6,447 nucleotides of DNA. Origin: Pseudomonadota bacterium. GTDB lineage: Bacteria > Pseudomonadota > Alphaproteobacteria > Sphingomonadales > Sphingomonadaceae. Below the pieces are notes generated by a model. It was not told where the DNA came from. It did not search any database and was given only the letters and a program-made list of their open reading frames with translations. The translations under genes were made by a program, and so were the position numbers. The number at the start of each line of letters is the position of its first letter. Position 1 is the first letter of the stretch. Where the stretch lies: assembly GCA_023386135.1 (NCBI GenBank), contig JAEWKG010000212.1:1-6447 (forward strand). The letters run 5' to 3'. Below are positions 3,533 to 6,447 of this stretch, piece after piece.

Positions 3533-5975
3533 GCACCTTCTAGCGCTCCTCGCGGCGGGAACCGCCGCCGCCATCGGCTCCTCACCGGCACTTGCCGAGA
3601 CGGATCCGTTCGCGCTGCCGCCGTCGCTGACGGCCGAAAGCGTGTCGCAGGCCGACACCGGCCCGATCCTGTCCGAAATCGTCGTCGATGGGCAGACCCG
3701 CCGCCGACTGGTCACCGTCCAGGGCCACGGCAAGGCGATGACGATCGACGCGGACGACGCGCGCACCGCCGGCCTGCCGGTCCCCGACGGGGCGAGCGGC
3801 CCGATCGCGATCGCCGATCTCCATATCTACGAGTGGAAGTTCGATTCGCTGCGCCAACAGCTGCAGATCACGCTGTTCCGCCGCAGCGACGGCAAGAACT
3901 TCCGCGACCTCACCGCCCGTAGCTACGTTGCCAGCGAGAGCTCTTCGCTCACCGCTTTGCGTGTGGACTACGACCTGACCGCCAGCGCTACCCCGTCCTC
4001 CGTCAGCGCTGGCGGCTTGTTCGATGCCGCGCTCGTCCGCGGCAACCTGTCGTTCGGTTCGACCGCGCGCTACCTCAGCGACCCGCCGCCGGGCGCGAAG
4101 CCGTTCGTGCGGCTCGACACCAAAGCCGAATTCCTGTGGGAAGCGAAAAGCCTGGTCGTCACCGCTGGCGACTTCGTCAGCGCCGGCTCGCAGTCGCAGC
4201 GGCCCGTGCGGCTGGCGGGCATGAAGGTATCGACCGACTTCGACCTGCGCCCCGACCTGGTCACGGTGCCGCTCCCTGCGTTCAGCGGTTCGGTCGCGGT
4301 GCCGACGACCATCGATCTGGTCGGGGCGAACCAGCGGCTGCAGCTCGGAGAAGTTGCGCCAGGCGACTTTACCGTGCGCAACATCCCGGTCCAGCCAGGC
4401 CGCGGGGAGATTTCCGCGGTCCTGCGCGACTCGCTCGGCCGAGAGCGGATCGAGACGGCGCGGTTCTACGTGTCACGAGATTTGCTTGCGCCAAGGCGAA
4501 GCGCCTACGCGGTCAACGCCGGGTTCGTCCGACGACGATACGGCGAAGTCAGCAACGATTACGGTCCTTTCGCGGCCTCCGCCTACTATCGGCGGGGGCT
4601 TTCGCCGCATCTGACGGTGGAGGGCAGCGGCGAATGGACGCCCGGCCTGACAAACATCGGCGCGCGCGCGGACTTCACCATTCTCAACATCGCGAAAGCG
4701 ACCGTAGAAGGACGTTTCAGTCACGACGCCGACGCCGGCAGCGGCCATCTCGTCAACCTGGGGCTTGAATCGCTCAGCGAATGGTTCGGCGTCGCGGTTG
4801 GCGCAACTTTGCCCAGCGCAACTTATCGTGATGTGGCGAGCCGACTGGGCGATCCCATGCCGCCCAAGCAATTGTTCGCAAACGCTTATTACCGCGTCGG
4901 CGCCAACATCCAGGCGCAAGTCGGCTTTGTGCGCAGCGAAAGTCGCGCCGATGGACGCCTTCTCCTCAACAAGGAGCGCACCGATACGATCACCGCCAGC
5001 CTGCAGCTGCCGATCAGCAAGCGCGTTCGCTTCTACGGGTCGACCGACTATCGCAGCTTCAACGGCAAGGGCGTGTTCGGTGTCTCGGGCGGTCTGTCGA
5101 TCTCGTTCGGCCCAGCGCGGAACGCCGCTGTCTATGCCCGGCGCGCGGGCGACACGTTTGCCGCCGGAGCCCGCTACAGCCGGGACGACGCCGAGGATGG
5201 CGACATCGGTTACAACTTCGGCGCGCAAGTGACCGAAAACGGCCAATCGGCGGACGCGGGCCTGAGCTGGCGCGCACGGATGATGCGGGTCGAGGGACAG
5301 GCCGAAGAGGTCGATGGCCGGTTCGCCGTCCGCGCCAGCGCACGCGGTTCGCTGCTGCTCGCCGGCGGAACGGTCTATGCGATGAACCGCTCGGACAACG
5401 GCTTCGTGCTCGTCCGCAGCGGATCGGTGCCGGACATCCCGGTCACGCTCGAGAACCGTCAGGTCGGCCGCACCAACGCGCACGGCCAGCTGCTGGTGCA
5501 GGACGTCCCGGCGCAGACCGGTGTGAAGATCGATGTCGCCTCGGACGATCTGCCCGCTCAGGCGATGGTCCGCAGCACCGAACACCGGATTCGCGTGCCC
5601 CGGCGCGGCGTCGCACTGGTGGACATCGACGCCGTGCGCTTCATCCCCGTGATGCGCACGCTGGTGGATGCGAGCGGCGCGCCGCTACCCCCGGGACTGC
5701 GGGTGCAGGCGCTCCCGTCGAAGGAGGTCACTCTGACGGGCTTCGACGGCCTGATCGAGATCAACGCAGGTGCAGCGGATCGGCGCCTGGTGGTCGGAGC
5801 GTCGGGAAGCGGATGCGTGGTCGACCTCGGCGGCATCGATCTGGCCGCGGACGACCAGCGCCCCTTGGTATGCACCCCGTTCAATATCGCCGACGAAGCC
5901 CCACAGCCCGCAAAACGCGTGGCGAAAGCCGCGCGGCCGCCGCGCCATCTGCGCAGAGTCGCGCAGCGCGACTAG
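3504..5975 (+). CDS. Fimbrial outer-membrane usher, archaic CsuD-like
   Basis: An 823-residue outer-membrane usher, the assembly and secretion channel of a chaperone-usher pilus; length is normal. The signal peptide runs to SPALA|ET (after residue 31). It is followed by an N-terminal periplasmic domain (about 32-135) that should receive chaperone-subunit complexes. The beta-barrel follows, interrupted by the plug region: VPTTIDLVGANQRL (from 266), LGEVAPGDFTVRNIPVQPGRGEI, DSLGRERIETARFYVSRDLL (ending near 328), the typical usher pattern. Barrel strands continue to about 630. The C-terminal domains begin at SVPDIPVTLENRQVGRTNAHGQLLV (about 640-665) and the second carries C771 and C790, a likely disulfide. 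After C790 comes a 33-residue tail with eight Lys/Arg in residues 804-823, unusual for an usher. The ATG at 3504 overlaps the chaperone by 29 bp and has only a weak GACGG upstream, but it gives the intact signal peptide. The 3' end overlaps the convergent gene by four bases. Confidence 0.93.
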   Translation: MRSPVPRAAKHLLALLAAGTAAAIGSSPALAETDPFALPPSLTAESVSQADTGPILSEIVVDGQTRRRLVTVQGHGKAMTIDADDARTAGLPVPDGASGPIAIADLHIYEWKFDSLRQQLQITLFRRSDGKNFRDLTARSYVASESSSLTALRVDYDLTASATPSSVSAGGLFDAALVRGNLSFGSTARYLSDPPPGAKPFVRLDTKAEFLWEAKSLVVTAGDFVSAGSQSQRPVRLAGMKVSTDFDLRPDLVTVPLPAFSGSVAVPTTIDLVGANQRLQLGEVAPGDFTVRNIPVQPGRGEISAVLRDSLGRERIETARFYVSRDLLAPRRSAYAVNAGFVRRRYGEVSNDYGPFAASAYYRRGLSPHLTVEGSGEWTPGLTNIGARADFTILNIAKATVEGRFSHDADAGSGHLVNLGLESLSEWFGVAVGATLPSATYRDVASRLGDPMPPKQLFANAYYRVGANIQAQVGFVRSESRADGRLLLNKERTDTITASLQLPISKRVRFYGSTDYRSFNGKGVFGVSGGLSISFGPARNAAVYARRAGDTFAAGARYSRDDAEDGDIGYNFGAQVTENGQSADAGLSWRARMMRVEGQAEEVDGRFAVRASARGSLLLAGGTVYAMNRSDNGFVLVRSGSVPDIPVTLENRQVGRTNAHGQLLVQDVPAQTGVKIDVASDDLPAQAMVRSTEHRIRVPRRGVALVDIDAVRFIPVMRTLVDASGAPLPPGLRVQALPSKEVTLTGFDGLIEINAGAADRRLVVGASGSGCVVDLGGIDLAADDQRPLVCTPFNIADEAPQPAKRVAKAARPPRHLRRVAQRD
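5957..5973. terminator. Interrupted palindrome at the convergent gene junction, possible bidirectional terminator without T-run
   Basis: AGTCGCGC-A-GCGCGACT is a perfect 8+1+8 inverted repeat; a real RNA hairpin would have seven pairs (AGTCGCG/CGCGACT) and a CAG loop. It covers the last usher codons and the first base of its stop, and the end of the minus-strand gene. Neither strand has a T-run after it, so it is not a standard intrinsic terminator, but its placement between converging genes is suggestive. Confidence 0.4.
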
Positions 5976-6447
5976 CGCGGCTTGATGTATTTGTCGTGCG
6001 GTGCCGGCGCGGGCGTCGCGTGGTGGCGCGCCGGGATGGAGCGGGTGCGGACGGGCTCGTCGACCCATTCCTCGGTCACCGTCTCGCGGATCACCTGGCG
6101 CTGCGGCACTGCGACCAGCACCGGCACCAGCGCGTAGCCGCCGTAGCCGGCATAGCCGTAGCCAGCGTAGCCATAGCCTGGGTAAGCGCCGTAGCCCTGA
6201 TAGGCCGCGACGCCCGGATAGCCGGTCATGTACTCGTCGAGGTAGTACGCGCAGTCGTCGTCGTGGCGGCGCTCGCTGGCCGCGCCGATGGCCGAGTCGA
6301 TCGCCAGGCCGGCGAGTCCGCCGACTCCGGCGCCGAGCAGCGTGCCGGCGGTGCGGTGGCGGTCCCACGCGCGGTTGCCGATCACCCCGCCACCGATCGC
6401 GCCGAGGAGGCCGCCGATCACGCCGCCGCGATCGCGCGCATCGACCC
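5972..6447 (-). CDS. Glycine-zipper (2TM) envelope protein with Gly/Tyr repeat, 5' end beyond window
   Basis: A minus-strand gene ending in TAG at 5974-5972. The frame is still open at the window edge: eight residues (VDARDRGG) precede the first GTG at 6421, and they continue the glycine-zipper pattern. The real start is therefore upstream and 157 residues are visible. GG-VIGGLLGAIGGGVIGN followed by TAGTLLGAGVGGLAGLAID (visible residues about 7-50) is a GxxxG-rich two-segment glycine zipper of the type found in outer-membrane or envelope-associated proteins (glycine zipper 2TM, Rick_17kDa-like). Then come an acidic and charged stretch with one cysteine, a Gly/Tyr repeat (6134-6196), and a hydrophilic tail with IRETVTEEWVDEPVRTR and a basic end, HDKYIKPR. 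The exact function is not known; an envelope structural role is inferred. It converges on the usher, with stops sharing CTAG, and is probably unrelated to the pilus. Confidence 0.75.
   Translation of the reverse strand, partial: VDARDRGGVIGGLLGAIGGGVIGNRAWDRHRTAGTLLGAGVGGLAGLAIDSAIGAASERRHDDDCAYYLDEYMTGYPGVAAYQGYGAYPGYGYAGYGYAGYGGYALVPVLVAVPQRQVIRETVTEEWVDEPVRTRSIPARHHATPAPAPHDKYIKPR
6134..6196 (-). repeat. Gly/Tyr tandem repeat inside the glycine-zipper gene
   Basis: The encoded stretch reads as GYGAYPGYGY followed by AGYGYAGYGGY, built on a GY/AGYGY unit. At DNA level, variants of the nine-base unit GCCGTAGCC recur on the plus strand. Such runs are low-complexity and prone to length change between strains. 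The protein segment is likely disordered, or surface-exposed if the protein sits in the outer membrane. Confidence 0.65.

Noticed and set aside
3554..3580. GGAAC start resembling an EcfG stress sigma-factor -35 box
   Set aside because: No CGTT lies 16-17 bases downstream and it is inside the usher signal-peptide coding sequence. No GGAAC was seen in either pilus intergenic gap.
2732..3766. Long minus-strand open frame of 344 codons opposite the chaperone and usher start
   Set aside because: It is a shadow of real genes with signal peptides and family motifs on the plus strand; its own translation shows no coherent domain.
4463..4480. TTCTACGTGTCACGAG, a loose parS-like sequence
   Set aside because: The two half-sites do not form the required palindrome and it encodes the conserved FYVSR motif of the usher.
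4473..5585. Long minus-strand open frame of 370 codons opposite the usher
   Set aside because: Same reason: the usher reading frame continues without a break and carries plug and C-terminal domain motifs, while the antisense product resembles nothing.

Overview
The window looks like chromosomal DNA from a high-GC alphaproteobacterium, most likely a member of the Sphingomonadales. The basis is the sphingomonad-like parA-parB pair, the archaic fimbrial cassette, the glycine-zipper envelope protein and the GC-rich codon use. That placement is a judgement from protein style and was not tested by a database search.

Layout: (1) Positions 1-1459 hold the C-terminal two thirds of parA followed by complete parB, the chromosome segregation pair, overlapping by 4 bp (GTGA). 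(2) Positions 1535-5975 hold a compact archaic (sigma-type) chaperone-usher pilus cassette, all on the + strand: a first SCPU/CsuA/B-like pilin subunit, a 206-bp regulatory-looking gap, a second pilin subunit, a PapD-like periplasmic chaperone and an outer-membrane usher. The last two genes overlap by 29 bp. (3) Positions 5972-6447 (- strand) hold the 3' part of a glycine-zipper protein with a Gly/Tyr repeat. It converges on the usher so tightly that the two stop codons share the palindrome CTAG.

How the genes work together: both pilins carry Sec signal peptides, a conserved Cys pair and an N-terminal alternating-hydrophobic strand of the kind donated to the neighbouring subunit. The chaperone should fold and hold them in the periplasm, and the usher should polymerise and secrete them. 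No two-domain tip adhesin gene is present, which is the main functional puzzle. ParA/ParB are housekeeping and are linked to the pilus genes only by position.

The most interesting non-coding material is in front of the two pilin genes. Each has a CtrA-like TTAA element. The gap before the second pilin also holds two inverted repeats: a large imperfect hairpin (2096-2139), terminator-like on the minus strand, and a small perfect one (2172-2189). I saw no tRNA, rRNA, CRISPR array, insertion sequence or parS site. I do not see a wholly new system here; the cassette is a recognisable but reduced variant of a known one.
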